NCBI GenBank assembly: GCA_965204545.1
Contig: CBDBFA010000003.1
Coordinates: 1,798,001 to 1,862,000, forward strand
Length of the DNA: 64,000 nt
Origin: JAABVD01 sp965204545
Lineage (GTDB): Bacteria > Verrucomicrobiota > Verrucomicrobiia > Opitutales > UBA2995
Direction: 5' to 3'
Within the stretch, counting starts at the first letter, position 1, and every line of letters starts with the position of its first letter. The translations under genes were made by a program, and so were the position numbers. The notes beneath the pieces are model-generated. The model had not been told where the DNA came from. It made no database searches and worked only from the letters and a program-made list of their open reading frames with translations. Positions 44,717-52,955 of this stretch are shown here, one piece after another.

Positions 44717-45331
44717 ACTGCCAGGGCGGATGGGATCAGCCCTGGTTTTTAGTTATTCTGGTTAGTTTATTTTAAGGTGGGCAGGACAAAGGGGACAGTT
44801 CCTAATTCCGATCCTCCTATTTGCTCTCTCCACCTGGGATGATTCAGCGGTAAATGGTCTGGTGGCTGGTGTCGAGCTTCAGGCAAACCTCAGCGTCGCT
44901 AAGGGCACTATCGGATTCGTGATGCTAGATTGCTTGTGATAATCAAATCCATGCATGTGGGCATAAGGGGGAACAGGTTGGGGAGTAGCTGACGGTATTC
45001 GATGACGGGTCCTCGTCCTTCTCAGGTTGTTCCCTTTCATGCTTGCTGACCCTTTTTGCCTTCATTCCTAATTCTTAATTCCTAATTCCTAATTCGCGCC
45101 CTCCCTGTCACGCCGTAGTCCCAACGGGCGAAGGAGGACGGCGCAATCCTGTTCTGCCCCCACTTAAATCAAGATTTAGCCAGAGTGGTTTTGCTTCCGA
45201 TTGACTAGGTTGGTTCTGGTAAGAGTCCTTTGTGCATGGGTGGTGTAGCCTGACTGGAGAATACTTCAAAACAAGGGCTGATCCCAGTATCCATATCCTT
45301 TCGGATCCTACCCAACTTTTCTGCGATGGGG
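44717..45331. other. 615-bp gap: IS remnant and repeats
   Basis: No intact gene. 44860-44900, read on the minus strand, gives SDAEVCLKLDTSHQTIYR, a short helix-turn-helix-like stretch that may be a decayed regulator or transposase fragment. A reversed CCTTCGCCCGTTGGGACTAC unit (45116-45135) is followed by a solo IS end at 45150. Confidence 0.5.
45150..45220 (+). mobile_element. Solo IS3-type terminus (remnant 2)
   Basis: TGTTCTGCCCCCACTTAA, one mismatch to the IS left end at 39033, with decaying similarity for about 60 bp. It sits inside a copy of the dispersed GGCGAAGGAGGACGGCGC unit. Confidence 0.72.
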
Positions 45332-45928
45332 TTATCTCCTTTTACGTCTTTTTCTTTTGCACCCTCTCCTATTTTTTGGGGCATTTCCTGACCTTAGCTC
45401 CTTCACAAAATCAATTCGACGCGCAGAAGGGCATTGGAAACTCATACAGGTACGTCCTTTGAAATTGGTCACGGCAAAATCCCCCAGGTTGATAATATCC
45501 ATACCAATCAGAACATCGGTTCCATGCATATCGCCGTCTGTAACCCTCACTAGCGAAACGCCCACCCTGTTGGGTAGATGTAAATTTACGAGGTATACGT
45601 TTGCTTCACGCTCACCATTTGCTGTTTGCACTATCTGACGATCAATCGGCTTTAACCTCAGTGCTAAAACAACATTATTGGTAATCACTGACCCGGATGC
45701 ACCCGTATCCCAAATCGCATCAAATTCAACCAACCTTGGTTCTGGCTTCCCGGAATCAGGCAAAAATGGTCCGGTTACGCCGACCCTTGAATTAAGGACC
45801 CTGGTTAAACCCTCATAAAGTTGAGTAAACCCGTGTCGAGAACGGTTGGAAGAGGGCTGATTCTGCAATGCGACTAACCTACTCTGGAATGAAATGTTAG
45901 CGGAATCTCTTCCTCCGGATTCAGACAT
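45332..45928 (-). CDS. Retropepsin-like aspartic protease
   Basis: A 198-residue protein with the single-domain aspartic protease motif FDAIWDTGASGSVITNNV, in which Asp is the catalytic residue that would pair in a homodimer, and a second strand signature DVLIGMDIINLGDFAV. Such bacterial proteases are commonly encoded after a DUF5678 protein, as here. The C-terminus is strongly basic (RRGCKRKRRKRR). The start overlaps the end of the upstream gene by 55 bp, indicating coupled translation. The substrate is unknown. Confidence 0.8.
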   Translation of the reverse strand: MSESGGRDSANISFQSRLVALQNQPSSNRSRHGFTQLYEGLTRVLNSRVGVTGPFLPDSGKPEPRLVEFDAIWDTGASGSVITNNVVLALRLKPIDRQIVQTANGEREANVYLVNLHLPNRVGVSLVRVTDGDMHGTDVLIGMDIINLGDFAVTNFKGRTCMSFQCPSARRIDFVKELRSGNAPKNRRGCKRKRRKRR

Positions 45929-46110
45929 TGACGGACCAAAAAGTCCCCGTCTTCAAATCCATTTTTAACTGCCGCGCCGTAAGCCTCAGAGTCCGAATTG
46001 AAAAACCCGATTACCCTCTCGCCATGAATGAGAACAAGCTCTCCATGATGCTCCCTGGCCAATCTCTTTTGGATTTTTCTAAAAAATTCGATCTGATTTT
46101 CCAGTTTCAT
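45874..46110 (-). CDS. DUF5678-like small protein
   Basis: A 78-residue protein resembling DUF5678 (pattern LAREHHGELVLIHGERVIGFF ... FLVRQC). It is usually found just upstream of an aspartic protease, and here the two frames overlap. It may be a regulator, substrate or chaperone of the protease; no activity is known for the family. Confidence 0.7.
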   Translation of the reverse strand: MKLENQIEFFRKIQKRLAREHHGELVLIHGERVIGFFNSDSEAYGAAVKNGFEDGDFLVRQCLNPEEEIPLTFHSRVG

Positions 46111-46682
46111 TTTAGGCTAAAGGAATCCCGAAATCATACTCTGTCAACCCCCCATTTTAAACGCGGCCGGGGCGGGAATGGTCACCAGATGACTTTACTC
46201 CACAAGGTCCCCCAGCAAATTTTTTGCCATCTCGCCTTGGCGAGATCCTGTTTCGGCGAAGCCGGATCCATTTGCACGCCGGTAAACCAACCACAGAGGA
46301 CACAGAGGGCACAGAGGGCACAGAGATTTAGAAAAAAAGGGGGTCCTTTTGCGCCCTTCTTGACCTGCGTAGCATTGCGAAGCACGGTTTGTGGCTAATT
46401 TCTCCTCATTCCTAATTGGCGCCCTCGGCGCCTCTCCCTCTGTGCTCTCTGAGTCCTCTGTGGTTTATTCGTTTCCATCTCTTTGCGTCCTTGGCGTGCT
46501 TGGCGAGAGGCCATTCCTTCAGCCTTCTTCCTTCAGCCTTCTTCCTTCAGCCTTTTTAATCTCTGTGCTCTCGGTGTTCTCTGTGGTTTCTGTCTTCCCA
46601 GTAGGCCAAGCCATCAATCGGCGCTTGCGATCATCTCCCGAATGCATATATTTTATTCCGTATCTTGAAATCGAATGGTGCC
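46111..46682. other. 572-bp gap of dispersed repeats
   Basis: No gene seen. It contains a reverse-oriented hairpin C fragment (46246-46270), ACCACAGAGGACACAGAGGG with tandem GGCACAGA units (46290-46325), a GACCTGCGTAGCATTGCGAA element also found at 24178, and three TTCCTTCAGCCTTC units (46516-46556). Confidence 0.6.
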
Positions 46683-46934
46683 ATGAGCAAATTACTGGTC
46701 AGAACTCAGATCAGCCTGGATGACGAACAGAAGGCGTGGTTGGACCGTCAAGCTGCGTTGCGCAGTGTGTCCATGGCCTCGCTAATTCGCCAGGCGGTTA
46801 GAGAATTTCGGATGCGGGAACAAAAGCGCGGACCGGCTGCTTCGTTTCAAGAGGTTCTCAGGCAGACATCGGGCATCTGGCAAGATGGAGATGGACTCGA
46901 GTACCAGGAGCGCATTCGCAAGGAATGGCTTTAA
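46683..46934 (+). CDS. CopG/RHH-like antitoxin
   Basis: An 83-residue antitoxin with a ribbon-helix-helix segment (LLVRTQISLDDEQKAWLDRQ, then MASLIRQAVREF) and an extended C-terminal tail (YQERIRKEWL) likely to block the toxin. It lies three bases upstream of the PIN toxin gene. I start at ATG 46683 (MSKLLVRTQ); the frame opens six codons earlier. Confidence 0.8.
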   Translation: MSKLLVRTQISLDDEQKAWLDRQAALRSVSMASLIRQAVREFRMREQKRGPAASFQEVLRQTSGIWQDGDGLEYQERIRKEWL

Positions 46935-46937
46935 GGG

Positions 46938-47336
46938 ATGGCCAGATATCTGCTCGATTCGGTCATCGACCATTTTAACGGCGTTGCTGAGGCGACAAAG
47001 TTCCTTGCCACCCACGGGCGCGACTGTGTGATTTCCGTCATTACCCGTGCCGAGACGCTTGCTGGGTTCCCTGCGGCATCGGAGCCCTTGGCCCTCAAGT
47101 TGTTGGACACGTTTGCCGCGTTGCCAGTAACTGTCGAAGTCGCAGATACCGCCGCACGCTTGAGGCGTACTCAACGCTGGAAACTTCCAGACGCGATTCA
47201 GGCAGCCATCGCCATTCAGGGAGGTCTGACATTGGTCACGCGAAACATCCGGGACTTCAAGGCTGGTGGTCCGGTCGCGGTGGAAACTCCGTATCAAATA
47301 TCTGGTCCTTCCCAAAAGAATGAAACCACCAAATGA
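46938..47336 (+). CDS. VapC-like PIN-domain toxin
   Basis: A 132-residue PIN ribonuclease. The N-terminus MARYLLDSVIDHFNG is close to the family pattern but looks about three residues short between VI and DHFNG, which could affect the first strand. Acidic residues Asp7, Glu in TRAETLAG and Asp in KLPDAIQAAIA are present, with TRNIRDF at the end of the core. It is the toxin partner of the upstream RHH protein, and the module is repeat-flanked. Confidence 0.78.
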   Translation: MARYLLDSVIDHFNGVAEATKFLATHGRDCVISVITRAETLAGFPAASEPLALKLLDTFAALPVTVEVADTAARLRRTQRWKLPDAIQAAIAIQGGLTLVTRNIRDFKAGGPVAVETPYQISGPSQKNETTK

Positions 47337-47806
47337 ACAAAGGCGCCAAGGCGCCTATTAAGAATGAGGAATGGGATCTCGCCAGGGCGAGATGGCACAA
47401 AGGCACAGGGGCACAAAGGCACAAAGGAAAAGGCAGGGAGAAGGAGAAGATTAACAACGCTTCCTTTGGTCGCTTGATCCCGCTTCGTCTAAAGACTACG
47501 GCAGGACACGGTCCGGCTTCGCCGGAACAGGATCGCTTCGCGAACAGGATTTTTTTTAACCATTTTCCTGTTGAAGCATAGCTTCATCCTGTTGCCGCAG
47601 GCATCCAGCCGCAAAGCGGCGATGTTTTTAAAATTCACCACGGATTTCATAGATGGCACGGATGAGAGGAGGCGCTGAAAGCTTTCAGGGCTTCTCCTAC
47701 TCTCTTCGCGTTTCTCAGCGCTCTTTGCGAGAGTCAATTTCTCTCCTCCCTCTGTGCTCTCTGAGTCCTCTGTGGTTATTCTTCTCCCCATTCCTTAGGG
47801 CGCGCC
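47337..47806. other. 470-bp gap of dispersed repeats
   Basis: No gene seen. It contains GGCACAAAGGCACAGGGGCA (47394-47425), a hairpin C copy with about 25 bp inserted between leader and stems (47450-47555), and GAAGCATAGCTTC and GCATCCAGCCGCAAAGCGGC small palindromes (47572-47621). Confidence 0.6.
47512..47543 (+). repeat. Hairpin repeat family C, copy 7
   Basis: TCCGGC-TTC-GCCGGA and TCGC-TTC-GCGA. Confidence 0.8.
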
Positions 47807-48634
47807 TTATGCGCTTTTTGGGAACTCATCCCAAGTGCGTCCATCAAGTGACCTGCCGGATCTTTTTTTGCCAGCAGCTACCAGAGTAAAATTATCGATA
47901 GTAATGGTTTTTTTCTGCTCCTCCGTCAGAAGCTCAGATGGAGCCCAATGTCCCCATTGTTTAAAGTGAAACGCTACTCGGAAGCTCTGGCACTGGTCTC
48001 TTAATGACCGCACCCAATGCGGGCTCATCGGTCTTGAATGGAATCCACTCTCTCCGCCAGCAATCACCCAATCAATGAGACCCTTTTCCATCCATTTTGA
48101 CAAATCCAGATTTTCCAAAAGAGGCTCACAGCTCAGGAATTTTACAGGTGCGTTATTTTTGAGCAGCAACGGAATCCTTTTCTCGGCCCACGTCTGATCT
48201 TCGACCGAAGTTCCAAGCCAAACATTAGGAGGCCAGCCATTGCTCAACCAATCCTTTGGAACCAATTTTGAAACATTATGGGGGCGTTTCGTTAGAAGAA
48301 GCCAATCCAGGTTTTGTGTTTGGTGAATCAGATCCCACAGCTTCAACCTCCATTCGACCAAATCGGTCCTGCTCTCAAACACATCGGCCATTGAAGCGCA
48401 AAATACCCTTCTTCGACTCCCTTCACGTTTGGCTTCCCGGTTCCATTTGAGAGGTTCCTTCCAATGATTTTCTTTGAAAAATCGTCTATCCGATTTAGCA
48501 CCCCACACATGGCTTCCCACCCGAACGGCCCATTTTTCAGCGTAACAATTTCGGCAAGCAGGTGAAACCTTAACGCATCCCCACCAGGGATTAAAGGTGT
48601 GATCCGTCCATTCAATTTTTGAGTCTTTTGCCAC
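47807..48634 (-). CDS. Phage Gp37/Gp68-like (DUF5131) three-Cys-motif protein
   Basis: A protein of about 275 residues of the Gp37/Gp68 family, with the signature SKIEWTDHTFNPWWGCVKVSPACRNCYAE. Its three cysteines resemble a radical-SAM-like metal site. Other family blocks are RVFCASMADVFE, LDWLLLTKRPHN, VWLGTSVE, KFLSCEPLLE and DWVIAGGESG. I start at GTG 48634 (VAKDSKIEW) by analogy with the usual family N-terminus; a TTG at 48655 is possible. The usual partner TcmP is not encoded here. It is the last gene of a minus-strand cassette. Function uncertain; possibly nucleic-acid modification. Confidence 0.85.
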   Translation of the reverse strand: MAKDSKIEWTDHTFNPWWGCVKVSPACRNCYAEKWAVRVGSHVWGAKSDRRFFKENHWKEPLKWNREAKREGSRRRVFCASMADVFESRTDLVEWRLKLWDLIHQTQNLDWLLLTKRPHNVSKLVPKDWLSNGWPPNVWLGTSVEDQTWAEKRIPLLLKNNAPVKFLSCEPLLENLDLSKWMEKGLIDWVIAGGESGFHSRPMSPHWVRSLRDQCQSFRVAFHFKQWGHWAPSELLTEEQKKTITIDNFTLVAAGKKRSGRSLDGRTWDEFPKSA

Positions 48635-48667
48635 AGAAAAACGTTTTGCAAGCAAGTGAACAAAATT

Positions 48668-48862
48668 TCACCATTTTGTCAAGGCAGGAGGTATAACCTC
48701 TTTGGCTGCATCAAGAAGGGGGAAAAAGTGACCCTTTTCCTCTGTTCCTTGTGCAAATTTAGGCATCGAATTTCTGATGTTTGAGCTGCTTGCTCCCATC
48801 GAAACCCATGGTGGAAAAACCTCTTCCGTGAAAGGGATCAAAACTGTGGATGAGCCGCTCAT
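48668..48862 (-). CDS. Small hypothetical protein coupled to the channel gene
   Basis: A 64-residue frame (MSGSSTVLIPFTEEVFPPWV ... IPPALTKW) whose ATG overlaps the TGA of the upstream channel gene in an ATGA arrangement, the usual mark of translational coupling. It is followed 13-34 bp later by the Gp37/Gp68 gene. No family recognised. The overlap supports it, but the short length keeps confidence low. Confidence 0.4.
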   Translation of the reverse strand: MSGSSTVLIPFTEEVFPPWVSMGASSSNIRNSMPKFAQGTEEKGHFFPLLDAAKEVIPPALTKW

Positions 48863-49572
48863 TTGGATTCTTCCTCCTGCTCAATCCAGGCAGAAATGAC
48901 CCCCGCCAGCGAACCAATCAGACCCAAAGAGACAATGACCAACCAAAGTCCCATCAACCGTCCTCCCAGCGTAACCGGATAAGGATCCCCGAAATACGAA
49001 GGTTCAGCCCCGAACAGGGTAGCGGTAGCCCACCACAAAGCTTTTTCCGCCGTGCGAATATTGGCTTCCGGATGAGCACTCTCCACACCAAGAATCAGAA
49101 AACTACTCATCACAATCGACACCACAATCAATGAAAAGATAGTAGCGATAACCGCTCTGGCACGCCCAACGTTAAAAAAAGTCGCAATGCTGTGAACACT
49201 ACGGGTGGTGCTACGCATGACCCGAATGATCAGAAGTAGCCGCAGCAACCGCAGGCCGCGCAAAGCTTCGACTTCGGGAACGGAAGCCGCAAAATCGGCC
49301 CAACCCCACTTCCACCATTGGCGCTTGTTGGGTGCCCGCCAAAGGTCCCAGGCCGCTTTCGATGCAAAAAGGAAGCAAACCAGATAATCCAGCAACAACG
49401 CAAGATTCCGAAATTCAGAACCGAAAGCAGGTATGTAGCGCAATCCAAACAACACGACTGAACCCAGCGCCAACACGGCATAGAGCGTTTCAACGATGAT
49501 CTGTGCCCCCGATACCACAGGTGCTGTGTGGGGTTCGCTCAACGCAGAAGGTTGTTCAGAGCCGGAACCCAT
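48859..49572 (-). CDS. Voltage-gated channel-like membrane protein with atypical pore
   Basis: A 237-residue protein with the layout of a six-helix ion channel subunit. S4-like arginines appear in LRGLRLLRLLLIIRVMRS, and the pore helix and following turn read WWATATLFGAEPSYFGDPYP. A K+ channel would have TVGYGD at this place; the motif is replaced by a longer, non-canonical loop. Selectivity therefore cannot be predicted and conduction is uncertain. The last helix (LMGLWLVIVSLGLIGSLAGV) is present. It sits between an exonuclease gene (40 bp upstream) and a small ORF it overlaps. Confidence 0.75.
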   Translation of the reverse strand: MGSGSEQPSALSEPHTAPVVSGAQIIVETLYAVLALGSVVLFGLRYIPAFGSEFRNLALLLDYLVCFLFASKAAWDLWRAPNKRQWWKWGWADFAASVPEVEALRGLRLLRLLLIIRVMRSTTRSVHSIATFFNVGRARAVIATIFSLIVVSIVMSSFLILGVESAHPEANIRTAEKALWWATATLFGAEPSYFGDPYPVTLGGRLMGLWLVIVSLGLIGSLAGVISAWIEQEEESK

Positions 49573-49612
49573 GGGGATAATGAAATCGGCTTAGCTGGAA
49601 CATAGTCCACAT

Positions 49613-50755
49613 TTACTGGTCTTCGAGACGTTCGATAAACTCTTTGGCGGAAATGATCGGGATACCCCATTTCTTGGCCTTTCGTGCCTTGCTTGATGAG
49701 GTTGCGGCATCGGCCGCAACTAAAACATCGCAACCTTTTTTGGTGACGCTCCGGACCGGTGTCATTCCGGCACTTTGGGCGAAATTCTCGAGTTGGGCTT
49801 TGTTTGGCGTGCCAGTGAAGCAAACCCGACTGCCGGGTTGGAAACTTTCTACTTCCACAACGGGCGACACATCCGGAATGTCCGGGTCCTCAACCTCCAA
49901 CTGATCTGCGATTCGAACGATCAGCTTATGTTCGGCGACACTAATCACGCCATCGCGCTTGGCCGCTGAAATGATACAATCCAGATACGCACGATGTGCT
50001 TCTCTACGCGATTCCTCGGAAATGTTTAAATCGCACGCCAATTGCCTGATCTCCAGATTCTCACGTTCGGTGATCACGCCATCGTCGAGCACCCAATCTA
50101 GCATGTCCAGGTATTGCTGGATCACCGAGTCACAGTCTGGGTAACTTGCGCGGGAAACTATCCGATGCATTGGACTTGTGCCGGCATCTGCGAGTCCTCG
50201 TCGCAAGGTAAAGGGATTCGACCCATGCGATACAGCGCCTACTTTTACCGCCCGCGCACTGCTTGCCCGATTGGTAAATCGAAGCCGACGTGCAAGTTCC
50301 GCAGTCGCTTGGGCATCGGCTAGGGCCCTATGATGGCAAGTTAAAGGAATATTGTGTTCGTCGCATGCGAGGCATAACTTTTTCTTTGTCGCCCGATATG
50401 TGCAAAGTCCGTCGCCTGGGTCTATTGCGACGCCTCCTCTGTCGAACTCTTGCAGCAGCATCCTCTTATCAAATGCCAGGTTGTGCGCGATGAGTACCGC
50501 ACCCTGGAGCCGACCGGCAACCGCAGCAATGATTTCAGTGAATGTAGGTGCCGCCTCGACCATTGCAGCGGTGATTCCATGCACACCAGTGGGTCCCACG
50601 TCCCGTTCCGGATTAATTAGAGTATCGTACTCTTCAATCGTTTCCAAAGTCTTTGGATCAAGAGTTACCGCGGCTATTTCTACAAGTCGATCATAGCGCC
50701 CGAACCCAGTCGTTTCAACATCGACCACCACAAATTTTGGCATGCTCGCAACCAT
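49613..50755 (-). CDS. DEDDh exonuclease with TerB-like and BRCT domains
   Basis: A protein of about 380 residues. Domain 1 is a DnaQ/epsilon-type 3'-5' exonuclease: VVVDVETTGFG (Exo I), IAHNLAFDKRML (Exo II) and CHHRALADAQAT (Exo III, with the general-base His). Domain 2 (about 210-285) resembles TerB (DWVLDDGVITERENLEIRQL and ISAAKRDGVISVAEHKLI). Domain 3 is a BRCT (GSRVCFTGTPNKAQLENFAQ ... AKKWGIPIISAKEFIERL). The first ATG in frame is at 50884, but the conserved part starts at 50743; I use 50755. It may process DNA ends in repair or anti-phage defence. It is the first gene of the minus-strand cassette. Confidence 0.85.
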   Translation of the reverse strand: MVASMPKFVVVDVETTGFGRYDRLVEIAAVTLDPKTLETIEEYDTLINPERDVGPTGVHGITAAMVEAAPTFTEIIAAVAGRLQGAVLIAHNLAFDKRMLLQEFDRGGVAIDPGDGLCTYRATKKKLCLACDEHNIPLTCHHRALADAQATAELARRLRFTNRASSARAVKVGAVSHGSNPFTLRRGLADAGTSPMHRIVSRASYPDCDSVIQQYLDMLDWVLDDGVITERENLEIRQLACDLNISEESRREAHRAYLDCIISAAKRDGVISVAEHKLIVRIADQLEVEDPDIPDVSPVVEVESFQPGSRVCFTGTPNKAQLENFAQSAGMTPVRSVTKKGCDVLVAADAATSSSKARKAKKWGIPIISAKEFIERLEDQ

Positions 50756-51078
50756 AAGTGAATCGACTCTCACCGCTATGTCGACGGACCACAACAAAAT
50801 ACCTTTCGTAATCTCATTGAGCATTGAGGGCCGCTGAAGGGACCGGCAAACACAATGCGGATTCTGGATTCGCTGACATTGCATGTCTCCGTCTACCTCA
50901 GCTTATTCCCATTCAGGCTACCTGACCCTTTTGCCTTCCGTTTTTTCAAATCAGCACCCCTCGGGGGATCGAACGGGGAATAAGGTAGGGTCGTCAGGTA
51001 GTAGGCGAAGAACGGCTTGCCCCAATTGGACTTGACAATCCTGGGAATTGGTCAACCAGATATTGCCAACCGCACGGT

Positions 51079-52032
51079 ATGACTAACCGAATGCAGAAAA
51101 ACTACGACCCTGATTGGGCCATCCGGTTGCGAGCCTTTTCGGTGGTGGAGCAGTTGGCAGTTACTACTGGAGGACGGATACCTTGGGCCGAAATTTCTAG
51201 GGGGTTCTTGTATAAAGGTAAGCAGATCCATTTTGCCAGCAGAGCCCTTGGGATATTTAAGCCACGCCAGATGTCTGCGGCGCTGAGTATCAGGACAGTG
51301 AAGCCACGTACCGGGCGGCCCTCCTGGTACCGCGACCAGAGCGCCGACTTCGACCCTGAGACGGGGTTACTCTCCTACGACCTGGTTCGAGATCTCAGCC
51401 ATCCGACCAATGAAACGCTGAGACTTGCTTATGTACGACGGGCGCCGCTGATCTACTTCCTCGCCCTTGAGCCTGCTCGCTACGAAGCAATCTGGCCGGT
51501 TTGGGTTGAGGATTTCAGGGAGGACGAAGGGCGAGTTCTCCTTTCCGCTACAGAACCTGAAAGCAAGGACGTCAGGTTTGTCCAGGAGGGGCAGGTACTG
51601 ACTGGTCAGAATATCCGGGAGCGATCCTATTCACTTCGGATGACCAAACACCGCAACCACCAAGCCTGGTTCAGCAGCCGAATTAGATCAGTCTACGGTT
51701 ATCGGTGCGCTTTCAGCAATTTGCCCCTTTCGAGGCTCCTGGTAGGTGCTCATATCAAACCGGACAAAAATGGCGGACCTGCATCACTCTCAAATGGAAT
51801 TTGCATGTCAACGCTCCACCACGCAGCTTTCGATGCCTACTTGATTGGCGTGGATCCAGGCCTGAGGATCCATGTTTCCCGCAGGGTCATTGACGTCGAT
51901 GATGGACCACTCCTAGCAGGACTCCAAGGGCTTGACGGAGCTACTTTGCGGGCACCGCAAGAGCCTCGGCTACAACCAGATCCTGCATTCCTGGAATGGC
52001 GTTTTGACAGGTTCAAGGCAGCTCAGACTTGA
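51079..52032 (+). CDS. HNH endonuclease (HNH_2 type), possible restriction enzyme
   Basis: A 317-residue protein with a C-terminal HNH_2-type nuclease: YRCAFSNLPLSRLLVGAHIKPDKNGGPASLSNGICMSTLHHAAFDAYLIGV, quoted here in pieces: GAHIKP carries the catalytic His, NGICMSTLHH the Asn, HAAFDAYL the second His region. The N-terminal 200 residues (VVEQLAVTTGGRIPWAEISR and later YFLALEPARYEAIWPV) are typical of HNH restriction-type proteins that recognise DNA. No methylase is adjacent, so it could be a modification-dependent enzyme. It is located about 2 kb from the Ssp locus boundary, in a defence-rich setting. Confidence 0.82.
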   Translation: MTNRMQKNYDPDWAIRLRAFSVVEQLAVTTGGRIPWAEISRGFLYKGKQIHFASRALGIFKPRQMSAALSIRTVKPRTGRPSWYRDQSADFDPETGLLSYDLVRDLSHPTNETLRLAYVRRAPLIYFLALEPARYEAIWPVWVEDFREDEGRVLLSATEPESKDVRFVQEGQVLTGQNIRERSYSLRMTKHRNHQAWFSSRIRSVYGYRCAFSNLPLSRLLVGAHIKPDKNGGPASLSNGICMSTLHHAAFDAYLIGVDPGLRIHVSRRVIDVDDGPLLAGLQGLDGATLRAPQEPRLQPDPAFLEWRFDRFKAAQT

Positions 52033-52102
52033 CCATTGAATGCTTTCCAAGCCTCACTGGACTTGGCTGGCGCCAGGAAGAGCCCGGACCTATACGCCTT
52101 CT

Positions 52103-52142
52103 ACTTTGTGAAAAAATACTTAAATACTAGGGCTGACCCCGT
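52103..52142 (+). repeat. 40-bp direct repeat, copy 2
   Basis: Identical to 42120-42159. It abuts the truncated ankyrin fragment on its right. Confidence 0.85.
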
Positions 52143-52149
52143 GCCTTGG

Positions 52150-52251
52150 CCAGGGAGTCATGCCGTTTGCGGTTCGCAAATTGATGTTGGCGTCGGCATT
52201 TAACAAGGCAGTTATAACGGCGGGGTTATCGTTGCGGTAGGCGGCTAAAAA
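52150..52251 (-). pseudogene. Ankyrin-repeat gene fragment
   Basis: About 34 codons on the minus strand reading FLAAYRNDNPAVITALLNAD then ANINLRTANGMTPW, a single clear ankyrin repeat with neither start nor remainder. It ends at the 40-bp direct repeat and overlaps the stop of the hypothetical gene at 52245. It is the relic of a larger gene. Confidence 0.7.
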
Positions 52252-52817
52252 TCCTCTACCACCCGGAGCTTGGGTTCCAAGGCTGATACGTCCGGCTCCA
52301 GACTCTCGAAAGTAATGGAAGCCGCATTGATACCGGAGCGAAGGTTTATGTTCATCTTCACTATGGTCCGCTCTGAAACCCATTCCGTCCAGTACCTCAA
52401 CGTACTTTCCAGTTCCCTGGTTGGCTGACCGTATTTTTCCGTGAGCCTCTTTCTGACCAAGCTGTAAAGCCTACGTTGGTACCCTGCCCGGATATTCTCC
52501 AGAGCCAGGAAATACACCGTTTTGAAAAGCCTCCCCTCTCGAAATTGATATGAAACCGAAATGGGAGCGTCCCCTATCAAGGACTTTAATTCCGGCCTTG
52601 AGCCATCGTCTGGAATTACCTCCCACGTTTCAAAGGTTTGGTCAGACAAAAAGGCTGGATTTACCTCGTAAAGGTCTAGCTCCTCATTGGCAATCACCTT
52701 TGCAGGGGAGTCCCCCCAGTCTGAAAACCGGAAGTCGGGTGACTCTCCCTCCTCACAAGGGAATCCGTACCCTATGTACGCGGCCGTGCATAACATCAGT
52801 ATGGTAAATATCTTCAT
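52245..52817 (-). CDS. Exported hypothetical protein
   Basis: A 190-residue protein with a signal peptide (MKIFTILMLCTAAYIGYGFP) and a mature domain rich in beta strands (VSYQFREGRLFKTVYFLALE, LTEKYGQPTRELESTLRYWT, WVSERTIVKMNINLR). The KYG-P-x5-L-x5-W pattern is seen in small periplasmic proteins of unknown function. I prefer ATG 52817 over the longer frame from 52883 because it begins the signal peptide. It is adjacent to the ankyrin relic and just outside the defence locus. Confidence 0.6.
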   Translation of the reverse strand: MKIFTILMLCTAAYIGYGFPCEEGESPDFRFSDWGDSPAKVIANEELDLYEVNPAFLSDQTFETWEVIPDDGSRPELKSLIGDAPISVSYQFREGRLFKTVYFLALENIRAGYQRRLYSLVRKRLTEKYGQPTRELESTLRYWTEWVSERTIVKMNINLRSGINAASITFESLEPDVSALEPKLRVVEDF

Positions 52818-52955
52818 TGCGCCCCGTCTTCCAAGGCAAGTTACGCAATAGGCAGTTTGCGGGGGTTTCATAGAAATGGCCATGCTTCCTATAACGAATC
52901 ATTAATGGCATTTTGAAATTCAAGCCCAATTATGTCGCTAACACTGTTAACAATA

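Noticed and set aside
44860..44900. Possible regulator or transposase fragment on the minus strand (SDAEVCLKLDTSHQTIYR)
   Set aside because: Only about 18 codons of helix-turn-helix-like sequence without start or continuation; too short to annotate.
7245..47800. CRISPR-like appearance of repeated intergenic motifs
   Set aside because: Motifs recur with irregular spacing, variable order and both orientations; there are no constant repeat-spacer units and no cas genes.
42120..52142. 40-bp direct repeats as attachment sites of an integrated element
   Set aside because: No integrase or tRNA gene is near either copy, and the internal genes are a patchwork with different flanking repeats; kept only as a recombination-scar observation.
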